A stretch of 64,000 nt of DNA from HGM13006 sp900757695 (GTDB taxonomy: Bacteria > Bacillota > Clostridia > Oscillospirales > Oscillospiraceae), in the NCBI GenBank assembly GCA_959607825.1, contig CAUHNW010000002.1, forward strand, positions 154,378 through 218,377, read 5' to 3'. The number at the start of each line of letters is the position of its first letter. Within the stretch, counting starts at the first letter, position 1. A program made the position numbers and the translations under genes. Positions 8,747 to 17,200 of the stretch are shown piece after piece. Below the pieces are notes generated by a model. The model was not told the origin of the DNA, ran no database searches, and was given only the letters and a program-made list of their open reading frames with translations.

Positions 8747-8782
8747 AAAATGGGAATGCTTTTTGAGAAGCATTCCCATTTT
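8747..8782. terminator. bidirectional terminator
   Basis: Arms AAAATGGGAATGCT (8747-8760) and AGCATTCCCATTTT (8769-8782) with an A run on one side and T run on the other, between converging genes. Confidence 0.9.
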
Positions 8783-8794
8783 GAATCTGTTCTC

Positions 8795-10168
8795 CTATTT
8801 CTGCACGGCAAGCTTATAGTGCTGCCAGCGGCCGGAGAGATAATAGCCGAAGGCCATCAGTGCGGTGACCCAGATGGCCAGCGCATGGCCCAGGAAGAAG
8901 CCATTGAGGCCAAATCCAAGGGTGATGCCCAGCAGCAGGCTCAGAGAGATCCGTGCTACCACACTGTCCAGCAGGCCAATGGCCATGGACAGGGAGGTAA
9001 AGCCAATGCCGTTGATGACAGAATTAAAGCTGGAATTGAAGATGGAGGCGGCAAAGCCAATGCAGGAGATCCGCAGATAGGTGGGAGCCAGTGCCAGCAC
9101 AGCCTCATCTGTGGTAAACAGCGTGAAGATTTGACGGGGAAACAGCAGACAGGCGAGAATGAAGACGCCGTAGACGCAGCCATTGAGCACAAAACAGGTG
9201 TGAACGGACTTCTTTACCCGGTCAGGCCGGCCGGCGGCCATGTTCTGGCCCACCACAGAGGCGTTGGCCGTGGACATGCCATGGGTGATAATGGAGGGGA
9301 TGTTCTGAAGCTTCAGACCTGCACCATAGACAGCGGAGGCTGCCTCACCATAGGCATTGACGAAGGAATTTACAAACAGCATGGAGATGGAAATAGCGGC
9401 CATCTGGAAGGCCAGCGGTACCCCCAGCTTCGTCAGTATCTTCAATGTGGGGCCATGGATCTTCAGGGAGGCACGGGAGAAGGTAAACCCAAAGGATTCC
9501 CGCTTGACGATCAGATAGATCAGAGCAGACAGGAAGGAGATCGCCTGCGAGATCACCGTTGCAATGGCGGCACCGGCGGCACCCATGCCAAAGCCTGCTA
9601 CAAAAATCAGGTCAAGGATCAGGTTGACAACAGAGGCAATGGCCACAAACACCAGTGGCCGCTTGGAGTCTCCCATGCCACGGAGAATGGAGCAAAGGGC
9701 GTTGTAGCCAAAGATGAAAATGCATCCGCTGTTGCAGATGACCATATAACTGGCTGCCTCCTGAAAGGCCGATTCCGGGGTGTTCAGCAGCCGCAGCAGA
9801 TCATTATGGAATACGATGGACAAAATCCCAAGTACAATGGCAGAGAGCATGGTGAAGGAAAACAGCGTCCCAATGGTTTTCTGCATTTCGCTGTGTTTCT
9901 TTGCACCGACCTGCTGGGACAGAAGAATCTGACCGCCGGTACAGAAGCCCGTGCAGACAAAGGTCAGAAGCTCCACCAATCTGCCGCCTGTGGAAACCGC
10001 CGACAGACCCGCAGAACCCATGAAGTGGCCCACCACAGACATATCTACAAGGTTATAGACGGTTTGCAGGAGATTGGAGAGCATAAAGGGAAACGCAAAG
10101 TATAAAAGCTTTTTTGCCACAGAGCCCTCTGTAAGATCGTTGATAAAGGATGCACTTTTGGTTGACAT
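8795..10168 (-). CDS. MATE-family multidrug/cation antiporter
   Basis: A 457-residue integral membrane protein with about twelve hydrophobic segments arranged as two related halves, as in NorM/DinF-type exporters. Family features include the N-terminal FAFPFMLSNLLQTVYNLVD with MSVVGHFMGSAGLSAVSTGG after it, and the related second-half segment containing AFQMAAISISMLFVNSFVN. Members export cationic drugs or metabolites using H+ or Na+. The substrate cannot be read from sequence. The AGGAGG upstream supports the start. A perfect dyad overlaps its -10 element, which implies repression by a small dimeric regulator, but no such regulator gene is adjacent. Confidence 0.93.
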   Translation of the reverse strand: MSTKSASFINDLTEGSVAKKLLYFAFPFMLSNLLQTVYNLVDMSVVGHFMGSAGLSAVSTGGRLVELLTFVCTGFCTGGQILLSQQVGAKKHSEMQKTIGTLFSFTMLSAIVLGILSIVFHNDLLRLLNTPESAFQEAASYMVICNSGCIFIFGYNALCSILRGMGDSKRPLVFVAIASVVNLILDLIFVAGFGMGAAGAAIATVISQAISFLSALIYLIVKRESFGFTFSRASLKIHGPTLKILTKLGVPLAFQMAAISISMLFVNSFVNAYGEAASAVYGAGLKLQNIPSIITHGMSTANASVVGQNMAAGRPDRVKKSVHTCFVLNGCVYGVFILACLLFPRQIFTLFTTDEAVLALAPTYLRISCIGFAASIFNSSFNSVINGIGFTSLSMAIGLLDSVVARISLSLLLGITLGFGLNGFFLGHALAIWVTALMAFGYYLSGRWQHYKLAVQK

Positions 10169-10185
10169 AAATGCTTCGCCTCCTG

Positions 10186-10205
10186 ATAATTAGGCAACTA
10201 ATTAT
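10186..10205 (-). promoter_or_regulatory. MarR-like operator over the MATE gene promoter
   Basis: Perfect inverted repeat with 8-bp arms ATAATTAG (10186-10193) and CTAATTAT (10198-10205) around GCAA. On the minus strand it overlaps a TATAAT and lies 18 bases before the MATE start codon. Confidence 0.65.
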
Positions 10206-10230
10206 AGAATACCAGAAGCGGAAGAAAAAA

Positions 10231-10271
10231 GCAATGAAAAATCCGGAGCCGCAAAAGTTTTGCGGCCCCGG
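10231..10271 (-). terminator. terminator for the dehydratase-like gene
   Basis: Arms TCCGGAGCCGCAAAA and TTTTGCGGCCCCGGA (one mismatch), followed on the minus strand by TTTTTCATT. It lies just after the stop at 10298. Confidence 0.75.
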
Positions 10272-10297
10272 AACAGGGAGCATGTCAACGGAACATA

Positions 10298-11671
10298 TCA
10301 GGCGTTCTTGCTGGGAAGCAGAATGGTTGCGCCGCCTTCCTCGTAGATCTCGTCATCGTTGATGGTGGTGATCCAGAAGCCCAGCTCTACATAGTGCTTA
10401 CCGTCCTTCTCGTACTTGTCGTATACCTGAGAATGAATCTTCATCACATCGTACTGAAGACCATGTGTGTTGCATTTTTTTCCGGCCATGGCAGGAATCT
10501 TCTCGATCATCTCGGATACGGCAGTGTTCTTGGGGAAGCAGAAGCCCTGCTCGGTGGGATTGGTCATGATGCCCCAGCGGATGTTCTGAATCCAGCCATG
10601 GGTGCCCATCCAGTTGTTGATGTGGTGGATGGCAAAATCACGGCCCAGGAAGTTGATGAAGATGGAACGCTTCTCTTCCTTGGGCATATCCGGCGGGGGG
10701 CCCATTTTGGCGCGGGGATCGTCATAGGGAGGAACCTCTGGATCCCACTCCTTCATATCCTCAGGTACGTAGACACCGTACTTGGGATCCCGGGTCATCT
10801 TGGCCCGAACCTCGGGATCGGCCAGCTCCTTCATGGTGCGGCTGCCGCCCACGGCCATGCCGTAGGGAGGGGTGGGAGAGCAGGAGGCGTGAATGGGGCC
10901 GTCAATGGTGACATTGGGCATGTCACCGACGTTGACATCCTCCCAGTAAAGGGGCTTGTCACCGCGGTAGTCTTCCTTGGCCCATGTATCAAAGATCTGC
11001 TGCCAATCCGCATCGGTGTAGTAATGGACAGGACGGGTCCACCAGTCGGGGCTTTCCCAGCCGCGCTGGTTGCCCATGTCGGCAGGGTCTTCGTAGCTCT
11101 TGAGATTCTCGCGGGCGGAGAACATCACGCCAAGGACCTTTTCCCCCTTCTGATTGTAGACAGAACCGGTGCACTTGAGCACCAGATTCCGATAGATGCT
11201 GCCCTCCTTGGGGGTCAAATCCACAAGCTCCAGCTTGTCCTTTACCAGATACAGTGTATCGCCGGCATAGACCGGGAGCAGCTGCTCCACCTCGTGGTGC
11301 AGGCCGGTAACGGCGAGGAAATCTCTGGCCTTGCCGTTGAAGGCGGTCAGGAAGCTATCGTCATGGGCGGCAAAGGCCGGCATGGCGATCTTTCCGTCAA
11401 AGCCCAGAGACTTTGCATATTCATCATCGGTATAGAGCTTGTTGTCGGGGTCATACTTCTTTGCGTTGTAGACCATCATATCTTCTTTGACTTCCAGTAC
11501 ATTGGAGAAGCCCTGGGTGCCCTTTTCGATCTTACCGGAGATCAGGGCCTGCACATCGATGGGGCCGCGGTCCTCCAGCTCTTTGATTTTTGCGAAATAT
11601 TCCTCGGCATAGGGCTTTTCCCGTTCAGTCCATACGCCGGGATAAACAGTGACAAACTTTCCAGTTCCCAT
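10298..11671 (-). CDS. MaoC-like double hot-dog (acyl dehydratase-type) protein
   Basis: A 457-residue cytosolic protein that looks like two fused hot-dog folds. The first half carries GKIAMPAFAAHDDSF and LLPVYAGDTLYLVKDKL, typical of the MaoC/FAS1-type dehydratase N-terminal fold. The second half has WEDVNVGDMPNVTIDGPI, the strand pattern that opens MaoC domains, followed by FLGRDFAIHHINNWMG. Such proteins hydrate or dehydrate acyl-thioesters, but the acyl chain is unknown and no CoA ligase or thiolase gene is nearby. Three tryptophan-rich stretches (ESPDWWTRP, TDADWQQIF) are unusual. It is monocistronic, divergent from an RpiR regulator, with a palindrome at the start of its transcript. Confidence 0.7.
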   Translation of the reverse strand: MGTGKFVTVYPGVWTEREKPYAEEYFAKIKELEDRGPIDVQALISGKIEKGTQGFSNVLEVKEDMMVYNAKKYDPDNKLYTDDEYAKSLGFDGKIAMPAFAAHDDSFLTAFNGKARDFLAVTGLHHEVEQLLPVYAGDTLYLVKDKLELVDLTPKEGSIYRNLVLKCTGSVYNQKGEKVLGVMFSARENLKSYEDPADMGNQRGWESPDWWTRPVHYYTDADWQQIFDTWAKEDYRGDKPLYWEDVNVGDMPNVTIDGPIHASCSPTPPYGMAVGGSRTMKELADPEVRAKMTRDPKYGVYVPEDMKEWDPEVPPYDDPRAKMGPPPDMPKEEKRSIFINFLGRDFAIHHINNWMGTHGWIQNIRWGIMTNPTEQGFCFPKNTAVSEMIEKIPAMAGKKCNTHGLQYDVMKIHSQVYDKYEKDGKHYVELGFWITTINDDEIYEEGGATILLPSKNA

Positions 11672-11696
11672 TCAAATATCATCCTTTCTCAATAGA

Positions 11697-11714
11697 TGTT
11701 CCGCATTCGGAACA
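11697..11714. promoter_or_regulatory. palindromic operator
   Basis: TGTTCCG (11697-11703) and CGGAACA (11708-11714) around CATT. It covers roughly +1 to +17 of the minus-strand dehydratase-like transcript, a position suited to repression, and the divergent RpiR regulator is the natural candidate to bind it. Confidence 0.6.
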
Positions 11715-11719
11715 AAACT

Positions 11720-11748
11720 ATTATACATATAATTTTTCCATACCGCAA
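11720..11748 (-). promoter_or_regulatory. promoter of the dehydratase-like gene
   Basis: Minus-strand TTGCGG (11743-11748), 17-base spacer, TATAAT (11720-11725). Confidence 0.7.
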
Positions 11749-11888
11749 CAATTTTTCGGGAAATGCAACACTATAGCACAAAAAGACACAACAAACGGCG
11801 GTAAAAGTCCCGCCGTTCCGGGCTGCCCATTGCTTTTTTGACCGGAATATGATTTAATGGACAAAATAAGATCAGGGAGGAAGTCCAT

Positions 11889-12746
11889 ATGGAGCAGCTG
11901 AGAGAATCCATGAAACGGGCCAAACTTACCAAAACCAGCCGACTCATCGGGGAATATATGCTGGATCATGAAACAGACGCCTGCTTTATGACCTCCACAG
12001 AGATTGCGGCGGAGCTGGACGTCAGTGAGGCCAGCGTCATCCGCTTTGCCCGGGCACTGGGTTATTCTGGCTATATGGACTTTCAGAAAAGCCTCAGAAA
12101 GTCCCACACAGAGCGGCTGGGCCGCATTTCCTCGGCGGTGGCGGTGCCCTATGAGCGGCTTCAGGCCAGCATGGCGCACAACGATGAGAACTATATCCAG
12201 GAGTTCCTAATGAATACGGAGACCAACATCACCTCCGTGGTGCGGAATAATCCCAAGGAGGCCTTTGATGCAGCCATTGATCTGCTGCTAAAGGCTCGGA
12301 GAAAGTATATTGTGGCTTCTCGCGCCAATACTGGTGTGGCCTCTTATTTTAACTTGTTGCTCCGGCATCAGGTGACAGATGTGATCCCTACATGGGAGAG
12401 TTCTGTAAATGTCATTGACCATATGTGCGATATCGGAAGCGAGGACTGCGTGATCCTGTTCAGCTTTCCACGGTATTCGGAGATGGATCATCAGGCCATG
12501 CAGCTGGCAGAGGATGCCGGAGCCAGCATCATTGTGATCACAGACCGGCCCAGTGCGCCGCTGGCCCAATATGCCACGGTGCTTTTGACCGTGGATGTGG
12601 ATACCAACACCTTCTTTAACTCCTATGTGGGGGTGCAGCTGGTGATGGAGATTCTTTCCGCAGGACTCAGCCGCCGGGTGGGCGGAGCCAATGCAGATAA
12701 GCTCCAGATGATCGACCGGTACATCGGAAAGCTGGGCGTATATTAA
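11889..12746 (+). CDS. RpiR/MurR-family transcriptional regulator
   Basis: A 285-residue regulator. Residues 1-80 form the RpiR helix-turn-helix (TSTEIAAELDVSEASVIRFARALGYSG is the recognition region), and residues about 115-265 form a SIS domain (KYIVASRANTGVASYF, VILFSFPRYSEMDHQAM, ASIIVITDRPSAPLA). SIS domains usually bind phosphosugars, so the effector may be a sugar phosphate, although no sugar genes are adjacent. The ATG is preceded by a GGGAGG site. It is divergent from the double hot-dog gene, which it most plausibly controls. Confidence 0.92.
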   Translation: MEQLRESMKRAKLTKTSRLIGEYMLDHETDACFMTSTEIAAELDVSEASVIRFARALGYSGYMDFQKSLRKSHTERLGRISSAVAVPYERLQASMAHNDENYIQEFLMNTETNITSVVRNNPKEAFDAAIDLLLKARRKYIVASRANTGVASYFNLLLRHQVTDVIPTWESSVNVIDHMCDIGSEDCVILFSFPRYSEMDHQAMQLAEDAGASIIVITDRPSAPLAQYATVLLTVDVDTNTFFNSYVGVQLVMEILSAGLSRRVGGANADKLQMIDRYIGKLGVY

Positions 12747-12747
12747 G

Positions 12748-12786
12748 GCAATACTACACAATGCCAAATTATGCGGTATTGCTTTT
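12748..12786 (+). terminator. terminator-like hairpin after the RpiR gene
   Basis: Arms GCAATAC (12748-12754) and GTATTGC (12776-12782) with secondary pairing in the loop, followed by TTTT. A second hairpin, GCGCACTGC (12795-12803) with GCAGTGTGC (12813-12821), follows. Confidence 0.55.
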
Positions 12787-12898
12787 AAGATACGGCGCAC
12801 TGCGGGGGAGTAGCAGTGTGCTGTTGCAACCTTTTGGAAAGATCCTGCGTCCTTTTTGATAGAGATGGCCGCAGAGCGGCGGAAGGGACAGAAAGTCT

Positions 12899-14173
12899 AT
12901 GAGGAAGATCGCATTATTGCTAACCGGACTGCTGCTGCTGGCGGGCTGCGGGCAGCAGGCAGCGGGATCAATTGCATCTGCGGCACCCGAGGCGGAGCCG
13001 CAGGTGTGGGGCACAACGGCGCTGCTGGAATCGGACGGATCGGAAGCAGAGCCCAGCGAACGGGAAATGCAGGGCAGTGCAGCGGAGGAATCGGCAGTGC
13101 CGACACCAACACCAACACCGACCCCGCTGCCGGATTCCCTGACTGAGACCGTTCAGGCAGGGCCAACGGTCATTGCAGACGGCGTGGGGCTCACCTGCAT
13201 CAAGCTGGACGGCAAGGCATATGTGCGGGCCGATGAGCTGGAGGCCGTTTATCCGTGGCTGACGCTTCAGCCTGAGACAGAGGGGAATGCGGCACTGCTG
13301 ACGGCCCATGACGGCAGTCAGACGGAAATGCCTTTTATAGAGAGCGATGGCCTCAGTACGCCGGTTCCACCGGAAAATGGAGGCGTTCATTTTATTGGGG
13401 GACAGGAAGAATATTGGCTGCCGGTGCGGCAAACTGCCTCTGATGCGGGGCTGTGGCTGGTATGGGATGAAGAATGGGGGACGGTATATCTGACCCTGTC
13501 GCCGGATACCAGCCTGATCCAGTCGGGCCGCCGCATTCCGATCCTTATGTATCATGAGGTGGGGGACAACACATGGGGGATCTCCGACCTGTTTGTATCT
13601 CCGGAGAATATGCGGCAGCAGCTGCAATATCTTTGGGACAATGGATATGAGCCCATATTCTTTTCTGATTTGACCCATTTGGAGGACTACGATAAGCCGG
13701 TGCTGCTGACCTTTGACGATGGATATATTGGAAATTATACGGAGCTGTACCCACTTTTGCAGGAGTACAACATGAAGGCCACGATATTTATCTCCACGGG
13801 GCTGCTGGGAAAAGAAAACTATATGGATCAGGAGCAGGTGCGGGAGATGAGCGATTCCGGCTTGGTGTCCATTCAGAGCCACACGGTATCCCATGCGGTG
13901 CTGGGGGATCTGGGCTATGATGACCAGCAGTGGGAGCTGAAGCAATCCCTGATCGATATTGCCCGGATCACCCGCAAGGTGCCTTATGCGCTGGCCTATC
14001 CCACCGGAAGCTATAATGATACCACGGTAGAGCTGGGCAGAAAGTACTACTGCTTTGGCGTAAAGATGAACGGCGGAAAATGGTCCACAGACGGCGGTAG
14101 ATTTACCGTGACCCGGAGTTATGTGGCCAGAACCACGGACATCGGAAGCTATGCGGCGCTGCTGCAATCCTGA
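12899..14173 (+). CDS. polysaccharide deacetylase (NodB) lipoprotein
   Basis: A 424-residue exported enzyme predicted to remove acetyl groups from a cell-surface glycan. A lipoprotein signal (KIALLLTGLLLLAGCG) puts it on the outer face of the membrane. A Thr-Pro repeat linker (TPTPTPTPLP, near residue 65) leads to a small domain resembling the copper-amine-oxidase-N-like stalk fold, then the NodB domain: RRIPILMYHEV, the TFDDGY motif near 270, and HTVSH near 327 supply the metal-binding Asp-His-His. It has its own terminator and no obvious operon partner. The substrate, peptidoglycan or another polymer, cannot be told. Confidence 0.9.
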   Translation: MRKIALLLTGLLLLAGCGQQAAGSIASAAPEAEPQVWGTTALLESDGSEAEPSEREMQGSAAEESAVPTPTPTPTPLPDSLTETVQAGPTVIADGVGLTCIKLDGKAYVRADELEAVYPWLTLQPETEGNAALLTAHDGSQTEMPFIESDGLSTPVPPENGGVHFIGGQEEYWLPVRQTASDAGLWLVWDEEWGTVYLTLSPDTSLIQSGRRIPILMYHEVGDNTWGISDLFVSPENMRQQLQYLWDNGYEPIFFSDLTHLEDYDKPVLLTFDDGYIGNYTELYPLLQEYNMKATIFISTGLLGKENYMDQEQVREMSDSGLVSIQSHTVSHAVLGDLGYDDQQWELKQSLIDIARITRKVPYALAYPTGSYNDTTVELGRKYYCFGVKMNGGKWSTDGGRFTVTRSYVARTTDIGSYAALLQS

Positions 14174-14179
14174 AACGTA

Positions 14180-14231
14180 CGCAGGCGGTTTGGAGTGGAA
14201 AGATTCCTGCCGCCTGCGGATACATTTTTTT
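14180..14231 (+). terminator. terminator after the deacetylase gene
   Basis: Arms CGCAGGCGG (14180-14188) and CCGCCTGCG (14210-14218), then a run of seven T at 14225-14231. Confidence 0.85.
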
Positions 14232-14259
14232 CTCCACTGTTGAATATGTGCGGGGAGAA

Positions 14260-14288
14260 TTGACTTCTGCCCCAACGGATGTTATGAT
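14260..14288 (+). promoter_or_regulatory. promoter of the transporter-yaaA operon
   Basis: TTGACT (14260-14265), 17-base spacer, TATGAT (14283-14288), ahead of the AAAGGAG site of the transporter gene. Confidence 0.7.
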
Positions 14289-14333
14289 ATTATTCACAAT
14301 ATCTTCACAAAACCAACACAAAGGAGTATGTGC

Positions 14334-15782
14334 ATGGCGATCATGATGAAAACAGCCCACCGAGAGGAGGGAGCGGAGCAGCCGGCAATTAAGCTGGGAA
14401 TGTTCCGCATTCGAGTACCGTTTATCCACGCCCCATGGGAACTGCCGGAAATGATCCAGGCCATGGTGGTATTTGTCACGGGCGTTTCCGCAGTGGCGTA
14501 TTTGCAGGACATTTTTGGACTGCCCTTTTCGGTGGCACTGTCCATTGTGTGTATCCATGAGCTTCTTTATGTCTTTCAGAACATTGTGGGAGATCCCATT
14601 GTGGGCGGCTGGATCACGCCGGCCATTCCGCTGGTGACCACATGGCTTTTGACGTTCCAGAATACGACGGAGCGGATACAGGCACTGGTGATGCTGCAAT
14701 TGATTTTGGGACTGCTGTATTTGATTCTTGGTGTGACAGGACTGGCCTCCAAGCTGGTACATAAGGTGCCGGTGTCTGTTAAGGCAGGCATCCTCATTGG
14801 CGCCGGATTTTCGGCGGTCATTGGCAAGTACGGATTTGCAGCGGTGGAAAGTGGCGGCGTGGGCTTTTATGGTTCGCCCATCAGCTTCTCGGTAGGCGTG
14901 CTGGCTGCACTGTTTTTGCTGTTTTCTGCGGGCTTTAATAAGCAGAAAAACAAGCCCGGCCATAAGATTATGAAGTTTCTGGCCAAGTGCGGCTTTGTTC
15001 CGGCACTGCTGCTGGCCTATATCGTGGGTATGCTGGCAGGGGAAATCTCCACACCCGTAAACGTGCTGTCGGATGGCGTAATCTTCAATCCCATTCCGGG
15101 CCTGCAATATGTGCTCCACAATTTCTGCCTGACGGCCCTTGGGCTGCCGTCATGGCATGTAATTTCCTCTGCGGCGGTGATGGCGGTGGTGGCGTATATC
15201 ATCTCCTTTGGCGATATCGTTACCGGTACAGAATTTTTGGAGGATGCCAAGCAGTACCGTCCGGATGAGGATGTACGGGTCAATCCCAATCTCACTAATA
15301 TCTGCTGCGGCGTGCGGAATATCATTCAGAGCCTGTTTTGCCCCACCGTAACCCTGTCCGGTCCCCTCTGGTCTGCCATGATGGTGACCATCTGCGAGCG
15401 CTACAAGACCGGCAAGGAGAACATGTATTCCTTCTTTGGAGGCTGCATTACCTTTAATGTGGCAAAATGGGTCTGCTGTCTGATTCTGCCGCTGGTGGCG
15501 CTGATCCGGCCGATCCTGCCCCTGTCCATGAGTCTGACGCTGATGATTCAGGCTTTTGGCTGCTTCTATGTGGCGCTGGGCCTCTGCAAGAATAATACCC
15601 AGCGGGGCGTTGCGGGACTGATCGGCGGCGTACTGGCCATTACCAATCCCCAGACCGGTCTGCTGGTAGGCATTGTGATCTCCTTTATCTGTGAATGGCT
15701 GCTGACCCGTGACTTTGGCGGGAAGAAGACGGAAGCGGCTGAGGCAGCTGGGACGACTGAGACGACAAGCGAGGAAGCATGA
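14334..15782 (+). CDS. multi-pass transporter, NCS2/SulP-like permease fold (uncertain)
   Basis: A 482-residue integral membrane protein with about eleven to thirteen hydrophobic segments. The overall plan, with a long hydrophobic core, a GGWITPAIPLV half-helix early and ITNPQTGLLVGI late, suggests the NCS2/SulP/benzoate-permease superfamily, but I see no signature that fixes a substrate. The tail is hydrophilic and rich in Glu, Ala and Thr. I prefer the ATG at 14334, 8 bases after AAAGGAG, over the ATG at 14328, which is too close to that site. It shares an ATGA overlap with yaaA. The nearby UbiD cluster makes an aromatic or heterocyclic substrate conceivable, but that is speculation. Confidence 0.65.
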   Translation: MAIMMKTAHREEGAEQPAIKLGMFRIRVPFIHAPWELPEMIQAMVVFVTGVSAVAYLQDIFGLPFSVALSIVCIHELLYVFQNIVGDPIVGGWITPAIPLVTTWLLTFQNTTERIQALVMLQLILGLLYLILGVTGLASKLVHKVPVSVKAGILIGAGFSAVIGKYGFAAVESGGVGFYGSPISFSVGVLAALFLLFSAGFNKQKNKPGHKIMKFLAKCGFVPALLLAYIVGMLAGEISTPVNVLSDGVIFNPIPGLQYVLHNFCLTALGLPSWHVISSAAVMAVVAYIISFGDIVTGTEFLEDAKQYRPDEDVRVNPNLTNICCGVRNIIQSLFCPTVTLSGPLWSAMMVTICERYKTGKENMYSFFGGCITFNVAKWVCCLILPLVALIRPILPLSMSLTLMIQAFGCFYVALGLCKNNTQRGVAGLIGGVLAITNPQTGLLVGIVISFICEWLLTRDFGGKKTEAAEAAGTTETTSEEA

Positions 15783-16516
15783 AAATTATTATTTCACCGG
15801 CCAAGAAAATGAACGATGACCCCGACGCATTTCCTGCGTCGGGGCTTCCCTGCTTTCTGCCGGAGACACGGCAGCTGCTTGTGTGGCTCCGGGGGCTTTC
15901 CTATGAGGAACTGAAAAAGCTGCTGGGATGCAGTGACCAGCTGGCGCAGCTCAACTACCGACGATATCAGGAGATGGAGCTGGAGCGGGGACTGACCCCG
16001 GCACTGTTTGCCTATGAGGGCATTCAGTATCAGCATATGGCCCCCACGGTGTTTACCGATGCGGAATATGCCTATGTACAGAAGCATCTGCGGATCCTGT
16101 CCGGCTTTTATGGGGTGCTTCGGCCCTTTGACGGGATCGTGCCCTATCGGTTGGAAATGCAGGCAAAGCCGGAGTTTTGCTGCACCTTGTATCGGTTCTG
16201 GGGGCAGCGACTGGGCACTGCTCTTTCGGAGCAGAATGACTTGGTGATTGATCTGGCCTCGGAGGAATACAGCCGGGCGGCCCGACAGGGGCTGGGAGAG
16301 AATGTCCGCTGGGTGACGGTGTACTTTGGACAGCTGACCGGAGGAAAGTTCCGGGAAAAGGGAACGCTCTGCAAAAAGGCCAGAGGCACCATGGTGCGCT
16401 ATATGGCCCAGCATCAGATCACGGACGTGGAGGCGCTCAAAGAATTTGACGGACTGGGCTTTCAATTTTGGCCCGAGGCATCAGATGACCAGCGGCTGTA
16501 TTTTTTGCTTCCATAA
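15779..16516 (+). CDS. yaaA: YaaA family peroxide-stress protein (UPF0246)
   Basis: A 245-residue cytosolic protein of the YaaA family, recognised by the N-terminal IISPAKKMN and by YRLEMQAKP and DLASEEYSRA further on. E. coli YaaA limits intracellular iron and damage during hydrogen peroxide stress and binds DNA; a role here is assumed from family. It overlaps the upstream transporter gene by ATGA, so the two are translationally coupled. Length is usual for the family. Confidence 0.93.
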   Translation: MKIIISPAKKMNDDPDAFPASGLPCFLPETRQLLVWLRGLSYEELKKLLGCSDQLAQLNYRRYQEMELERGLTPALFAYEGIQYQHMAPTVFTDAEYAYVQKHLRILSGFYGVLRPFDGIVPYRLEMQAKPEFCCTLYRFWGQRLGTALSEQNDLVIDLASEEYSRAARQGLGENVRWVTVYFGQLTGGKFREKGTLCKKARGTMVRYMAQHQITDVEALKEFDGLGFQFWPEASDDQRLYFLLP

Positions 16517-16551
16517 GGAATGTGGATTTTTTGTAAAATTTGCAAAATGAT

Positions 16552-16580
16552 TTGCCATCTGTGGAAAGATGTTGTATTAT
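16552..16580 (+). promoter_or_regulatory. promoter of the small membrane protein gene
   Basis: TTGCCA (16552-16557), 17-base spacer, TATTAT (16575-16580). Confidence 0.65.
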
Positions 16581-16618
16581 GTTATGGAATTGAGGCATAC
16601 GCAGAAGGGAGACACAGC

Positions 16619-16813
16619 ATGAAATTCCGGCAGGAGGAAAATAGAATCTGGATTCTGGCCCTGCGGGCTGTGCTCGTGACCCTTTTGGTGGTGATCTTGC
16701 TGGTCGTTCTAAAAAGAAACGGAATCGTGGCAAGAGGGCAGGATGTTCCGGTACAGTACGTGGAGGAAACCATGGGACGGTGCGCCAACGGGGTGCCGGA
16801 TATTCGATTATAA
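16619..16813 (+). CDS. 64-residue single-pass membrane protein
   Basis: A small protein that I do not recognise. A charged start (MKFRQEENR) is followed by one hydrophobic helix (about residues 10-32, rich in Leu and Val) and a short polar tail of about 30 residues. The ATG at 16619 follows GAAGGGA; a longer in-frame start at 16520 lacks a ribosome-binding site and lies upstream of the promoter's likely start point. The gene has its own promoter and a bidirectional terminator, so it seems to be a genuine single-gene unit. Function unknown. Confidence 0.7.
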   Translation: MKFRQEENRIWILALRAVLVTLLVVILLVVLKRNGIVARGQDVPVQYVEETMGRCANGVPDIRL

Positions 16814-16819
16814 AAGTGG

Positions 16820-16863
16820 AAAATGAGCAGAGACGCCGATGATTCGGAATCTCTGCTCATTTT
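16820..16863. terminator. bidirectional terminator
   Basis: AAAATGAGCAGAG arm from 16820 pairs with CTCTGCTCATTTT ending at 16863; A and T runs flank it, between converging genes. Confidence 0.85.
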
Positions 16864-16867
16864 ATTT

Positions 16868-17200
16868 TTATAGGAAGGAGAGCAGCTGCATCAGGATACG
16901 ATCCGCCGCATCCATCACGGCATTGATCTGCTCCGGAGAAGCGCCGTCATAATGGATGCCGCATACAACGCAGCACCGAAGACCGGAAGCATCTGCGATA
17001 GCCTTTGCCCATGGGGCGGAGATATACTGCTCTTTGTGACCGGGCATGGTCAGCGTCTGGGCGGCACTGCCGGGATCGCAGACGGAGACTGCACCAATGT
17101 GGCTCAGATCCCCGCCGGTAAACAGCACGTGAATGCCGTCATCCAGCCGGGTAATGGTGCAGGTGAGGGGACGGCCCAATAGTGTTTCCTGTAGGGTCAT
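16868..17200 (-). CDS. LpdD-like small subunit/chaperone of a UbiD-type decarboxylase
   Basis: A 110-residue protein last in the ubiD-ubiX operon. Its FTGGDLSHIGAVSVCDPG resembles the small third protein found with hydroxyarylic acid decarboxylases (LpdD, YclD, EcdD), which is thought to help prenylated-FMN delivery or enzyme maturation. The ATG at 17200 gives an exact ATGA overlap with the ubiX stop and follows GGAGGGG by 9 bases; an earlier start at 17218 is less well placed. A CCVVCG motif near the C terminus could bind a metal or be redox active. The role is inferred from family context. Confidence 0.75.
   Translation of the reverse strand: MTLQETLLGRPLTCTITRLDDGIHVLFTGGDLSHIGAVSVCDPGSAAQTLTMPGHKEQYISAPWAKAIADASGLRCCVVCGIHYDGASPEQINAVMDAADRILMQLLSFL

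Noticed and set aside
13090..13135. Short tandem repeat ACACCAACACC as a phase-variable tract
   Set aside because: It encodes an in-frame Thr-Pro linker of few units; too short to suggest slippage control.
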